A DNA stretch of 34,863 bases from an uncultured Chloroflexota bacterium (lineage in GTDB: Bacteria > Chloroflexota > UBA11872 > UBA12225), in the NCBI GenBank assembly GCA_903836285.1, contig CAILQO010000609.1, forward strand, positions 1 through 34,863, in the 5' to 3' direction. This document shows, piece by piece, positions 20,336 to 29,653 of this stretch. Position numbers and translations under genes: made by a program. Numbering within the stretch: position 1 is the first letter of the stretch; every line of letters starts with the position of its first letter. Under the pieces are notes generated by a model that saw only the letters and a list, made by a program, of their open reading frames with translations, searched no databases and was not told the origin of the DNA.

Positions 20336-20817
20336 TACGCAACCGAGATGGTGATTGACTCGATGACTGCGCCGGGGGTGGTCGCGCGACCGGGGTCGCG
20401 TTCTGGGATGGCGTTCACGACATCCATGCCCTTGATCACCGTTCCGAACACAGCGTGGCGTCCGTCAAGGTGCGGGGTTGCGACGTGCGTGATGAAGAAC
20501 TGGCTTCCATTCGTGTTCGGCCCGGCGTTCGCCATCGAAAGCGTGCCGGGGCCAGAGTGCTTCAACTTAAGCGCCGAGGCCTCGTCGTCAAAGCGGTAGC
20601 CTGGTCCCCCACGGCCGCTCCCTGTGGGGTCTCCGGTCTGGACCATGAAGCCCTTGATGACACGATGGAAGGTCACGCCGTCGTAGAACCCGTCGCTCGC
20701 AAGGAAGACGAAGTTGTTCACAGTGGCGGGGGCCGACTTGGCATACAACTGGATCACGATATCGCCATAGTCGGTCTTGATGGTCGCCGTGTAGTCCTTC
20801 GACTCGTCGATGGACAT
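20335..20817 (-). CDS. peptidyl-prolyl cis-trans isomerase, cyclophilin type
   Basis: [69 protein letters not shown]. Confidence 0.95.
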   Translation of the reverse strand: MSIDESKDYTATIKTDYGDIVIQLYAKSAPATVNNFVFLASDGFYDGVTFHRVIKGFMVQTGDPTGSGRGGPGYRFDDEASALKLKHSGPGTLSMANAGPNTNGSQFFITHVATPHLDGRHAVFGTVIKGMDVVNAIPERDPGRATTPGAVIESITISVA

Positions 20818-20895
20818 GGCGGGCGGAGCGTCGTATTGCTTCGACAATGTGCTGTCCTCTCCGCACCAGTTGGGTGCCCCGGCCCGTCCGGGACG

Positions 20896-20921
20896 GTCGG
20901 GCACCTGCACAGGTGCCCGAC
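20896..20921. promoter_or_regulatory. 26-bp interrupted palindrome, candidate operator/structured 5' leader
   Basis: GTCGGGCACCTG-CA-CAGGTGCCCGAC, perfect 12-bp arms, in the divergent region between cyclophilin and channel B. Confidence 0.4.
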
Positions 20922-21098
20922 AGTGTAGCGGGGGCGGGACCGTCAGTTGTCGCTGGTATCCTGCGCGAGTTGCACGCGGTGCTTTGCGTGCATCGCAAAT
21001 GACAGAACACCTGTTTGGGCCAGCGCCACCCAGCGCACCGCCCAGCACGCAGAGCGACTTGATGGCCGCCCCCCGCGGCCACCCCGAGAGGATCGAGC

Positions 21099-23312
21099 GT
21101 GGCACGAGACGTCCAGACCGCGACAGGTCAAGCCAACGACGGCGGCGCATCGGTAGGGTCCGAGGCCGCCGGGGTGTCACGCAACGGAACCAAGGGCTCA
21201 ACCGCCGCGGCGCAACCGCGCATTGGTCGGTCGAGGGGCATTCGGGGGATAGCTGAGGACGCGATCCTCGACCCGACGACGAACGCGTACAACACGTTAC
21301 TCAAGGTGGTGCTGGTCGCCATCCTCACGAGCATCGTGGTGCTCGCACTGGAGACGATGCACCCCCTCGTCGATGATTGGCACGACGAATTCCACGCGAT
21401 CGATCTCATCCTCCTCGCCGTGTTCACCTTTGAATACGCGGTGAACGTGTGGGTTCAGCCAAAGCGCGTCGCGTACATCTTCTCGCTTTGGGGGATCGTC
21501 GACTTCCTCGCGATCGCACCGGCGTACATCGAGATCATATTCGGGGGCGTAGAGAGCCTGGTCTTCTTGCGCCAGTTGCGGATCCTGCGGGTGATGCGGA
21601 TGCTCAAGCTGCTCAAGCTGGCCGCCGAGAAGGCGAGTGAGTCCGCAGCTCAGGCGACCGAGAAGAAGAGCACGTTCCTCATGGACATCCAGATCTACGG
21701 GATCTGCCTGTTCACCGTTCTCACCATCAGCTCATCGCTTCTCTACCAGTTCGAGGGCGTACGTCCGGGAGTCCCCGAGGTCACCAGCGATGCACTTGCC
21801 GCGATCGCGGATGCCGAGGAGAGCGGCGAAACGCCACCGGCCTGGGCGGAAGATCACATGGTGAAAATCTACCTCGAGCGTGCCGGAAAAGGTTGGTCCA
21901 ACCCTGTCTATACCTTTACGAGCGTCCCGAAGGCGTACTGGTGGTCGATCGTGACCCTGACGACGACGGGTTACGGCGACATGTTCCCCGTAACGCTCGG
22001 CGGGCGAGTCGTCGCCGGGGGCACCATGCTTGCTGGTCTCGGCCTGTTCTCGCTGCTGACAAGCGTCGTCGGTCGTGCACTGATGACGACCCTGTTCGGA
22101 AGCGATGAGGACACACCCCCTGCCAACAAGATCGTGGTCATTGGTGGGGGGCGCCTGCCAGAGGGCACCGACCTTCGCGCGCTCGTCGGGATCGAGGCGG
22201 TCGACCCGGTGCCACTAGCGCGCGAGCGGGGCGCGCTTGAGGGTGTCCTGATGGAGGGTGACCTCCGGTTGAGCGACCTGGCCCACTCGGTCGGCCAAGT
22301 CGCCGGCGACGTAGTGCGCGCTGCGTCCCAAGGTGCGGTCAGCAGCGACGCCGCAATCAGGCGAGACAAACCGGGTGTCGTCGACCGCCTGATCTACGCC
22401 GCGTTCGCCGACCACACCTCAAGCCTGTTCATGCCGATGCAGCAGTTCCTCACTGGGCTGATCTTCGGTTCGGTGGTCCTGGTGGTGGCCGACTCGATCC
22501 ACGAGGTTCACGAGGCGTACCACGTCTGGTTCGAGTGGATCGAAAAAGTGATCGTCCTGTGCTTCACCATCGAGTTTGTGGCCAATTACCGGTTAGCGCC
22601 AAGCAAGCTGAAGTACGTGTTTAGCATGTGGGGAATGGTCGACTTGCTGGCCATCCTGCCGACGTACATTGATCTCGGCATTTCGGCGCTCGCACTTATC
22701 GGCGTCGAGATGCACCTAGGCGGCGGCCTCCTCTTCAAGGTCCTCCGGATGCTCCGGGTGCTTCGGATGCTTAGGACGCTCAAGCTCGCCAAGACCGCGG
22801 CTGCAAATATGGAGAAGTCGATGAGCAAGAAGGGGGGATCCTCGTTCTCGACTAATCTCCAGATCTACTTCATCGCGCTATTCACTGTCCTAATCATTTC
22901 TTCGACGTTGATGTGGAACGTCGAGTTCGATCCACTTGACGAGAAGTCAACGACCATGTTCGTCAACATCCCTGCCGCGATGTGGTGGGGGATTGTCACG
23001 CTGTGCACTGTCGGCTACGGCGACATGTTCCCGGTGACCTTTGCCGGGCGGGTGATTGCGGGTGCCACGATGCTGTGCGGGCTCGCCCTCTTCGGGATCT
23101 TGACAAGCGTCATCGGGACCGCGCTTATGGCTTCGCTCTTCGGCTCGAGCGATCAGGACGCCGAACCCGAGGTCATTTACATCGATGCCCCACCTGAGCC
23201 AGAGGCACCCGTGGTGGGAAGTCTCGAACGATTGGTTGCGCTCAGGGCGGCCGGGGCACTATCAGACGAGGAGTTCGAGCGAGCCAAGACGGTTGCGCTC
23301 TGGCCGAGCTAA
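21099..23312 (+). CDS. two-repeat (2x6TM) voltage-gated K+-channel-like protein B with C-terminal SHOCT-like tail
   Basis: Two S4 helices ([39 protein letters not shown]), filters TTTGYGDM (21960-21983) and CTVGYGDM (23004-23027). Tail [26 protein letters not shown] resembles SHOCT. GTG start after GAGAGGA. Confidence 0.9.
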   Translation: MARDVQTATGQANDGGASVGSEAAGVSRNGTKGSTAAAQPRIGRSRGIRGIAEDAILDPTTNAYNTLLKVVLVAILTSIVVLALETMHPLVDDWHDEFHAIDLILLAVFTFEYAVNVWVQPKRVAYIFSLWGIVDFLAIAPAYIEIIFGGVESLVFLRQLRILRVMRMLKLLKLAAEKASESAAQATEKKSTFLMDIQIYGICLFTVLTISSSLLYQFEGVRPGVPEVTSDALAAIADAEESGETPPAWAEDHMVKIYLERAGKGWSNPVYTFTSVPKAYWWSIVTLTTTGYGDMFPVTLGGRVVAGGTMLAGLGLFSLLTSVVGRALMTTLFGSDEDTPPANKIVVIGGGRLPEGTDLRALVGIEAVDPVPLARERGALEGVLMEGDLRLSDLAHSVGQVAGDVVRAASQGAVSSDAAIRRDKPGVVDRLIYAAFADHTSSLFMPMQQFLTGLIFGSVVLVVADSIHEVHEAYHVWFEWIEKVIVLCFTIEFVANYRLAPSKLKYVFSMWGMVDLLAILPTYIDLGISALALIGVEMHLGGGLLFKVLRMLRVLRMLRTLKLAKTAAANMEKSMSKKGGSSFSTNLQIYFIALFTVLIISSTLMWNVEFDPLDEKSTTMFVNIPAAMWWGIVTLCTVGYGDMFPVTFAGRVIAGATMLCGLALFGILTSVIGTALMASLFGSSDQDAEPEVIYIDAPPEPEAPVVGSLERLVALRAAGALSDEEFERAKTVALWPS

Positions 23313-23324
23313 AAGCTGGGCTGC

Positions 23325-23358
23325 GGGTGGTTGCGTCGTCGTGACGGACCACCCTCTT
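23325..23358 (+). terminator. putative terminator after channel B
   Basis: GGGTGGT-TG-CGTC-GTCGT-GACG-G-ACCACCC stem-loop followed by TCTT. Confidence 0.45.
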
Positions 23359-23453
23359 CAAACTGACAACGCATGAGGCGGCACCGCTCGGGTGCTACGT
23401 TCTGAGGCGAGCACGCAACCCGGGACAGCGTGGGTATGCGCGGTGGAACGGAC

Positions 23454-24932
23454 GTGAGCCAAGACCAACATGGCGCCGACCCCATCGAAGCGCTCGTCGG
23501 CGCACGGGTTGCCGCGAAAGCGACTGCCCCGCTCCCGGATGTCGCGTCCGGGGCGAATGACGGCACGTCGGCCGGCCAGACCACAGTCGGACCGGTTGTT
23601 GTCACCAAGCGCTTCAGGGAGCCGTCGCCAACCACCGCGCCCGATTCGCCCACACTGCAAACCCTTGTCGTTGCGCTCGACGGTTCGGCCGAGGCAGAAG
23701 CTGCGATCCCTCACTCGGTGGCGGTCGCGCGGGCAACGGGTGCGTGCGTGCACCTCTTGCGCGTGGTGCCGTCAGCTGCCGCCGGGGCACTGCCGATCAT
23801 CGCTTCCGACTTGATGCCAGGGACCCCGGCAATGCTTGACCTGGATGGCGCTGGGCCAAGCGAGACGCTAGTGTTCGGCGCAACGCTCTACCTCGAGGCG
23901 GTCGCAGGGCGCCTGCGAACGACCGGCCTGGAGGTGCACGTGCACGTGCGCGCCGGCCCCCCGGGGCCGACAATCGCCGCCACCGCGGGCGTCCTCGGCG
24001 CCGACCTGCTCTTCGTCGCCAGTGAACCGCATCGCGGCCTCAAGCGCCTGGCGGGAAGCGTCGCCGACGAACTCTTCCGGGGCGCGCCGTGCCCGGTCGT
24101 CTACGTGCGAACTGGCATAACCGGCGAGGAGCGGGCGAACTCCGGCATCCGGAACTTTGGCAGTGACGTCGCGGAAGCGGGAGCCGTCACGGCGGTGCGC
24201 CTCGGGCTCCGCGAGGTGCCGGTCGACCGAGTCACCGGCAGCGTCGGACGCGCTCACGAGCTACTGCCGACATTCCTCCCGCGACGCACGCGGAAGGAGG
24301 ACACGGCGCGATTCGCGGGGGTCAAGTCGCGGCTCGAGCGGGGCGAACCCATGCCACCGCTTGAGCTGTACAAGCTTGGCTACGACTACTACGTGCTCGA
24401 TGGGCATCACCGCGTGGCCGCCGCGCGCCAACTGGGTATCGGTGAACTGGAAGCCGAGGTCACCGAATACCTGTCGCCATCTGATGCCGAGCAGCAGCAG
24501 GTCTTCATTGAACGGCGCACGTTCGAGCGCGAGACGGGGTTGACAAAGATCGGTGCGTCCCGCATCGGCACGTATCCCTGCCTGGTCGAACTTCGGGATG
24601 CGGCGCCACCAGAGGCAATCGGTCGCGGGCGCGTCCTGTCGGTCACCGAGGACACCAGCCGCGAGACATGGCGACGCTGGTACTTCACGTTCTTCCAACC
24701 GCTCCAGAAATCCATTCGCAAGCGAGGCCTGCGAACGGTGTTTCCGGGAGAACGATCCGCCGACATCCTCGTTCGCCTAGCGCAATTCCGCGAGACTGAG
24801 GCTCGTCTTGGCCACGAGGTGTCGTGGGAGACGGCGCTCGACCATTTCGAGGTCGCCTACGGTCGGCGGTCGCGGACGCGATCATGGAGCTTGAGGGATC
24901 TCGTACCCGCAGTGGCACCGCCCCGGGCGTGA
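23454..24932 (+). CDS. universal stress protein domain fused to ParB-like nuclease/DUF4032-like domain
   Basis: LVVALDGSAEAEAAIPHSVAVARATG ... GADLLFVASEPHRGLKRLAGSVADELFRGAPCPVVYVR (UspA-like), then YDYYVLDGHHRVAAARQLGIGELEAEV (ParB-N-like). Start approximate (ORF from 23430). Confidence 0.78.
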   Translation: MSQDQHGADPIEALVGARVAAKATAPLPDVASGANDGTSAGQTTVGPVVVTKRFREPSPTTAPDSPTLQTLVVALDGSAEAEAAIPHSVAVARATGACVHLLRVVPSAAAGALPIIASDLMPGTPAMLDLDGAGPSETLVFGATLYLEAVAGRLRTTGLEVHVHVRAGPPGPTIAATAGVLGADLLFVASEPHRGLKRLAGSVADELFRGAPCPVVYVRTGITGEERANSGIRNFGSDVAEAGAVTAVRLGLREVPVDRVTGSVGRAHELLPTFLPRRTRKEDTARFAGVKSRLERGEPMPPLELYKLGYDYYVLDGHHRVAAARQLGIGELEAEVTEYLSPSDAEQQQVFIERRTFERETGLTKIGASRIGTYPCLVELRDAAPPEAIGRGRVLSVTEDTSRETWRRWYFTFFQPLQKSIRKRGLRTVFPGERSADILVRLAQFRETEARLGHEVSWETALDHFEVAYGRRSRTRSWSLRDLVPAVAPPRA

Positions 24933-25026
24933 CCGACGCGGCTCGGTGTCCGGCTGCCCGCATCCCGATACACTCCCGCCTGCAACGCGCCGACTCGTCG
25001 TTCGAGCGCCCGCGTCAAGGGTGGGA

Positions 25027-25974
25027 ATGATCGATCGGGCGTCAATCGAGGCGGCGGCTGCCCGGATTGCGGGCAGGGTGCGCGTGACCCCAATCGTGCC
25101 GCTGGTTGCAGGCGACTTGGGCCTGCCGGGCGATGTGACCCTCAAGCTCGAGTCGCTCCAGCGCTCCGGGTCGTTCAAGGCCCGGGGCGCGTTCAATCGC
25201 ATCCTGTCGAGCCACCCACCGGCGGCCGGCGTGATCACCGCGTCAGGCGGAAACCATGGCGCCGCAGTTGCTTGTGCCGCGGCCGACCTTGGCCTCCGGG
25301 CCCACGTCTTCGTGCCGTCAGTCGCACCCCCCGCGAAAATCCGCCGGCTTCGCGGCTACGGCGCCGAGGTGAGCGTGGTCGGCGACCGGTTCTCGCATGC
25401 GTATGAGGCGATGCAGGCCCGTGCTGCCGAGTCCGGGGCGCTCATTGTCCACCCGTACGACCAGACAGGGGTGCTTGAGGGGCAAGGGACCCTTGCCCGT
25501 GAGTTCGAGGCTCAGGCCCCCTATTTAGACACGGTTCTCGTTGCGGTAGGAGGTGGTGGCCTGATCGGTGGGGTCGCCGCGTGGTTCGGGGGGGCGACCG
25601 ATCGCCGGGTGCGCGTCGTGGGCGTCGAACCGGAGGCCTGCCCGTCGCTCCATCGCGCTCTCCGCACAGGCGAACCGGTCGATGTGACTGTCGGTGGCGT
25701 GGCGGTGGACAGCCTCGGAGCCACGAGGGTCGGAGCACTGATGTTCCCCATTGCTCGTGCCCACGTTGAACGTGTCGTGCTTGTCTCCGATGATGACATC
25801 TGCGCGGCGCAACGGCTCGCGTGGGATGGGCTTCGCCTCGCCCTCGAGCCTGGAGGCGCCGCCGCTCTCGCGGCACTGTCGTCCGGGGCATACCTGCCCG
25901 CGCCGGGCGAGCGTGTGGGCGTCGTCCTCTGCGGCGGAAACGTCGACCCCGCAACCCTCGAGGAGACTCAATGA
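25027..25974 (+). CDS. threonine/serine dehydratase, PLP-dependent
   Basis: LKLESLQRSGSFKARGAFNRI (PLP lysine), SGGNHGAAVACAA, VAVGGGGLIGGVAAWF, LCGGNVDP. Confidence 0.92.
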   Translation: MIDRASIEAAAARIAGRVRVTPIVPLVAGDLGLPGDVTLKLESLQRSGSFKARGAFNRILSSHPPAAGVITASGGNHGAAVACAAADLGLRAHVFVPSVAPPAKIRRLRGYGAEVSVVGDRFSHAYEAMQARAAESGALIVHPYDQTGVLEGQGTLAREFEAQAPYLDTVLVAVGGGGLIGGVAAWFGGATDRRVRVVGVEPEACPSLHRALRTGEPVDVTVGGVAVDSLGATRVGALMFPIARAHVERVVLVSDDDICAAQRLAWDGLRLALEPGGAAALAALSSGAYLPAPGERVGVVLCGGNVDPATLEETQ

Positions 25975-26633
25975 CCGCTCCAGTGCCGGTGCGCTCGCAC
26001 CAAGGCCTGCCGATCATCCCGCAGGATCGATGGATGCTCCGCGTGCAAGCCGTGTTTGGCTGTGCGGCGTTCGCCGCCATTGGAGTTGCATCGACGATCG
26101 CCGGGGGCCTCGCCGCGGTCGCGGGGATTGCGTACGGGGCGACCCTTGCGCTGTCCTCGGTGGCATCGTTCGTCTACAACTCACGCTTCCGCCATCGCCG
26201 GGGCGAGACGGTTGCGGATCGCTGGCGCCTGCTCGACCATTCTGCGATTTTCCTGTTGATCGCCGGGACCTACACCCCGTTCGGATTGCTGGTGCTGTCG
26301 GACGGACCGCAGCAACTCATGGTGGTCTGGTCACTGGCACTCACTGGCGTGTTGCTCAAATTCATGGTCCGCTTCCGCTTTCAGGGGGCATTCCTCCTGC
26401 TGTACCTTGCCACGGGGTGGTCGGTTGCGATCGGCATGGAACGTGCGCTCGCTGAGATCGAGGCGACGCCGATGGCCTTGCTGATTGCCGGAGGTATCGC
26501 CTACACAACCGGTGTTGCCTTTCACCTGCGCAAGTCGTGGCGGTGGTATTCAGCGATCTGGCACGCGTTTGTTCTCGTCGCGTCGATCCTGCATTTTGGT
26601 GCAGTCTGGGCGACGATCGGGGCGCGCGTCTAG
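25971..26633 (+). CDS. hemolysin III / PAQR family membrane protein
   Basis: LDHSAIFLLIAGTYTPF, multi-TM, IWHAFVLVASILHFGAV; ATGA overlap with the upstream gene. Confidence 0.88.
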   Translation: MTAPVPVRSHQGLPIIPQDRWMLRVQAVFGCAAFAAIGVASTIAGGLAAVAGIAYGATLALSSVASFVYNSRFRHRRGETVADRWRLLDHSAIFLLIAGTYTPFGLLVLSDGPQQLMVVWSLALTGVLLKFMVRFRFQGAFLLLYLATGWSVAIGMERALAEIEATPMALLIAGGIAYTTGVAFHLRKSWRWYSAIWHAFVLVASILHFGAVWATIGARV

Positions 26634-26893
26634 CGTCGGGGCGCTCCCGTTGGACTCCGCGACCGAGAATGGCGCGACGCCAGCGCCGAGCGAGGAACGG
26701 TTGCCACGGCGTCCCTTCGCAACGTGGGTACCCGGCATCGTATGCATCGATCCACCGCGTACGGCACAGAAACGTGCGGCTCCTCAGGAGGATCCAGTTC
26801 GGGACTCGGCATCACACTCGTTTCAGGCGGGAGCGGTGAGTGAAGCGGCATGCGAACGGCGCCTGACACCTCCAACCAACCGGAGACCGTCGT

Positions 26894-28367
26894 GACGCGC
26901 CGGGTGTTTGCGCGCCGGCTGGTCACCGGCACCGTGGCGGCGACCGTGCCGACCGTCGCCGGAGCAGCGACATGTGGCCATCCCACGACCAAGCCGCCCA
27001 CCTCCTTGACCTGGTACTCGTGGGGCCCCGAGTACCCACTGCCCTTCACCGCCGGGCCGGGCCTGAACACCCGGGTGAACTGGATGCAGGTGGCGAACCA
27101 GTTCGCGGCGGTCGCATCTGGAGCATCCGGGAACACGATCCCGACGCCCGGGACTGGATCCGCCACGCCGGTCCCGACCGACAAGCTCCTCGAACAGCAG
27201 ATTGAGGGCTTCGTCGCCGAGCGCAATGGCCTGACCGTCAAGGTTTCGACCGAGCGCTTTGACCGCTATCACGAAAAGCTCTCGACCTTTGCGGCGGCGG
27301 GGATGCTGCCAGATGTCATCGCCTACGATGGCGCGAACGCCCTGCCATTGCTCAAGGCCGGCGCCCTGTACCCGCTTCAGCGCCTCCAAGGGTCGACCGG
27401 CCTCGCCTTCCTCGCCGGCTACCAACCCGGGTACATCGAGTCAAGCATGTATCGGGGGCGTCTCTACGGGCTGCCGTACCAAGCCCGCAACCTCGTCCTA
27501 TACGTGAACAAGTCGATGTTCTCGGGCATGTCGCTGCCTCCCTCCACGTGGGGAACACCCGATTGGACGTGGGCGCGATTCCTCGAGGTCGCCGGGCAAT
27601 TGACGCGTCGGGTGGCGGGCGGTGGCTACCGCCAGATGGGAACCCTGCTCACCGGTCGGCCGTTTTGGGCGTCGCTGATCCGCCAGAACGGCGCCGCCGA
27701 GTTCAGCAAGGACCTGTCGCGGTCGAGGTACGCCGAACCGGTCGTGCACGAGGCGTTGCAGTGGGCGTCCGACCTCGTCTGGCGATACGGCGTGGCGCCA
27801 AGCGAGCAGCAGAACCCGAACGGCCAGGCGTTCACCTTCGATGGCGGTACCGTCGCGATGTGGGTCTGGTACCAGCACGCCATCCCGCTGCTTTCGACGC
27901 GCAACCTTGGCTTTGACTGGGACGTCTACCCGCTGCCGTCGTCACGACAGGCGGCAACGTATGCCGACTGGTCATTCGTCTCAATGAACACCAATACCAC
28001 CGAGGTTGACGCCGCTTGGGACCTTATGCGCTACCTCGCGGGGCCAGACGGGGATCAACGTGCCCTACGCACCGGCATCGCGGCGCCGGTCGTGCGCGGG
28101 TCCGAGGTGCGATTCATGACCGGCGCCGCAGCGACGCGCAACCGCGCTGCGGCGATCCAGGCTTCGCAACAGCCGCTTGCGGTTCGCCCGCTCCACGAGT
28201 CGTGGGTGCAGTTGACCGGTCTCATCGACTACTACCTGCGCCCGGTCTGGACCGGCCAGGAACGCGCCGCCTACGCCGCGCGGGATCTTTCGAAAGCGCT
28301 TGACGCCGTCCTGAACGGGATTGGTCTGGGGGGACCAGCCGTCGGCAATGCCCCGGACGGCGCCTAA
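26894..28367 (+). CDS. extracellular solute-binding protein (family 1 ABC transporter component)
   Basis: Twin-Arg-containing leader [25 protein letters not shown], then a family-1 SBP body ([50 protein letters not shown]). Start uncertain (ORF from 26850). Confidence 0.8.
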
Positions 28368-29620
28368 GACGACCTCCGCCCGGCCACGACTGCGTCTCGG
28401 TCGACGGAATCGGCGATGGGCGTGATGGAGCAGACACGGGACTCGATCAGGTCGCAGTACGCGGCGTCGCGCTCCACCATAATCCACCGTCGCCCGAGGC
28501 GCTGCGCCACTGCACCGGTCGTGCCGGAACCGGCGAACGGGTCAAGCACGACATCGCCCGGGCGGCTTGTGGACAGCACCACCCGTTCGAGGAGCGCCTC
28601 CGGCTTCTGCGTGCTGTGCAGCTTGCGTCCGGACCCGTCGCGAAGACGCTCACGGCCGCCGCAGATCGGCAGGTGCCAGTCCGACCGCATCTGCTTGCCG
28701 CCGTTCAGCGCCTTCATCTCTTGGTAGTTGAAGGTCACGTTTCGAGCGGACTCATCACGCTTCGCCCAAATGAGGGTCTCGTGCGCATTCGTGAAGCGCA
28801 CGCCACGGAAATGGGGCATCGGGTTGGACTTGACCCACACGACATCGTTCAGGAGCCAGAACCCTGCATCCTGCAGGATTGTGCCGATGCGAAAAATGCA
28901 GTGGTAGCTACCGATCACCCAGAAGCTGCCACTCGGCTTGAGCACCCGTCGGCACGCCTCGACCCATGCGCGCGTGAAGGTGTCGTACTCCGCGAAGCTC
29001 CCGAAGGCATCCCACGCATCGGTGACCCCGGCCACGGCGCTGTCGTTCGGGCGGCGCAGGTCAGTCGCGCGCAGTTGGAGGTTGTACGGCGGGTCCGCGA
29101 AGATGACGTCCACGGAGCTTGGGGCAAGGCGCGCGAGCGAGGTGATCGCGTCGCCATGCACCAGGACGTTCGACCGGCTGCTGTCAATCGGGTTCGCGGC
29201 GCCGTCGACGCGAATGTGCGTGCGCACCTGGACCGGCGTCGGCCCGGCAAGCCCGCCGACCACAACCCTCACCGGGGGGCGGTTGGTCGCTCGCCGGCCC
29301 GGTGGTCGAGCACCCGCCTCGCCGGGAAGGGGCAAGGACGCCGGCACCGGTGCGAGGCGTACTGCGGTTCGACCGGCACCTGGGACCGTGGCGATGCTCG
29401 GTGCACTTCGCCCGGTGCTTGGGAACGCGGGCTTCCCGCTAGCGCCGGTTGCACGCGGGTTTCCGCGCCCACCACCCGCAGGGGATGTATCAGTATTCGC
29501 GCCCAATGCAGTCCTTCCCGTCCCTCGCAACCCGTCGCGGACTGCGGGTATGGACGGAACGGGCGGAAGGCGCAGCGGACTCGCCCCGCGCCGGGGCCGC
29601 ACTCGCCGCAAGCAGGTCAC
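28364..29620 (-). CDS. beta-class DNA adenine methyltransferase, CcrM/M.HinfI-like
   Basis: [10 protein letters not shown] (motif IV), [71 protein letters not shown] (motif I). The first ~130 residues look non-homologous; start may be GTG at 29227. Confidence 0.88.
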   Translation of the reverse strand: MTCLRRVRPRRGASPLRLPPVPSIPAVRDGLRGTGRTALGANTDTSPAGGGRGNPRATGASGKPAFPSTGRSAPSIATVPGAGRTAVRLAPVPASLPLPGEAGARPPGRRATNRPPVRVVVGGLAGPTPVQVRTHIRVDGAANPIDSSRSNVLVHGDAITSLARLAPSSVDVIFADPPYNLQLRATDLRRPNDSAVAGVTDAWDAFGSFAEYDTFTRAWVEACRRVLKPSGSFWVIGSYHCIFRIGTILQDAGFWLLNDVVWVKSNPMPHFRGVRFTNAHETLIWAKRDESARNVTFNYQEMKALNGGKQMRSDWHLPICGGRERLRDGSGRKLHSTQKPEALLERVVLSTSRPGDVVLDPFAGSGTTGAVAQRLGRRWIMVERDAAYCDLIESRVCSITPIADSVDRDAVVAGRRSS

Positions 29621-29653
29621 AGTACGCGGCGTCGGAGCGCCTCGGGGTGTTGC

